From Gari tellinella (lineage: Eukaryota; Mollusca; Bivalvia; Cardiida; Psammobiidae): a DNA stretch of 64,000 bases. The translations under genes were made by a program, and so were the position numbers. Below are positions 63,900 through 64,000 of this stretch, one piece after another (within the stretch, counting starts at the first letter, position 1; each line of letters begins with the position of its first letter). The notes under the pieces were generated by a model that was given only the letters and a program-made list of their open reading frames with translations, had not been told where the DNA came from and did no database searches. The stretch lies in NCBI GenBank assembly GCA_922989275.2, contig OV277871.1, forward strand, positions 4,960,001 through 5,024,000, written 5' to 3'.

Positions 63900-64000
63900 C
63901 AATACATTACTATACTTATCTATCCATTCTAATACTATAGTGTAAATTTTAAATATAACATCTACTTGAATTAATGTCTACAAGAAATCCAGATATAACA

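Noticed and set aside
63145..64000. A further upstream FNDC3 exon
   Set aside because: The space is occupied by D, G-like and F element remnants, and I found no conserved N-terminal FNDC3 peptide with splice sites.

Overview
The window looks like a bivalve mollusc nuclear genome: AT-rich, intron-rich, and packed with short hairpin-bearing transposons, AGGTCA-type tandem arrays and GACGG runs of the kind seen in heterodont clams and dreissenid mussels. The species assignment is an inference; the eukaryotic assignment is certain from 17 GT-AG exons with matching phases.

The only convincing functional gene is on the minus strand between 63144 and 32105. Seventeen exons splice in frame into 909 codons plus a stop. 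They encode nine fibronectin type III domains and one C-terminal membrane segment, the architecture and sequence pattern of FNDC3A/FNDC3B. The first coding exons, for the proline-rich N-terminal region of this family, lie beyond 64000.

Positions 1-31600 lie downstream of that gene and hold no supported functional gene. From left to right they contain an LTR-like remnant (about 800-1130), a broken multicopy gene with a Cys-rich tail (about 2080-3440), AGGTCA-rich tandem repeats (4320-4910), and a 6.9 kb nested block of tandem repeats bounded by Helitron-like ends (6836-13714, with a second element at 7427-10053 and a LINE tail at 13050-13493). From 14160 onward there is a dense carpet of miniature inverted-repeat transposons that continues through nearly every FNDC3 intron.

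The most interesting structure is that carpet. About 50 copies of family A (ends TTAACCCATTACCCCATA, TTAA target site) coexist with family D (TTAACCCTTT ends), family E (TTAACTCTTTGCATGCT ends), pogo-like families G, H and I (CAGT ends, TA target) and family F (CAGGGCTCC ends, 5-6 bp target duplication). Each has a central near-perfect hairpin. Families with different ends share related hairpin cores. In family A the hairpin carries TTAA at both stem bases and usually in its loop; family D copies often have TTAA in the loop. Elements repeatedly insert into those internal TTAA sites: A into G, A into D, D into A, A into A, with target duplications readable by eye. This looks like a modular, self-nesting hairpin-transposon system. 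Family letters are labels used only in this annotation.
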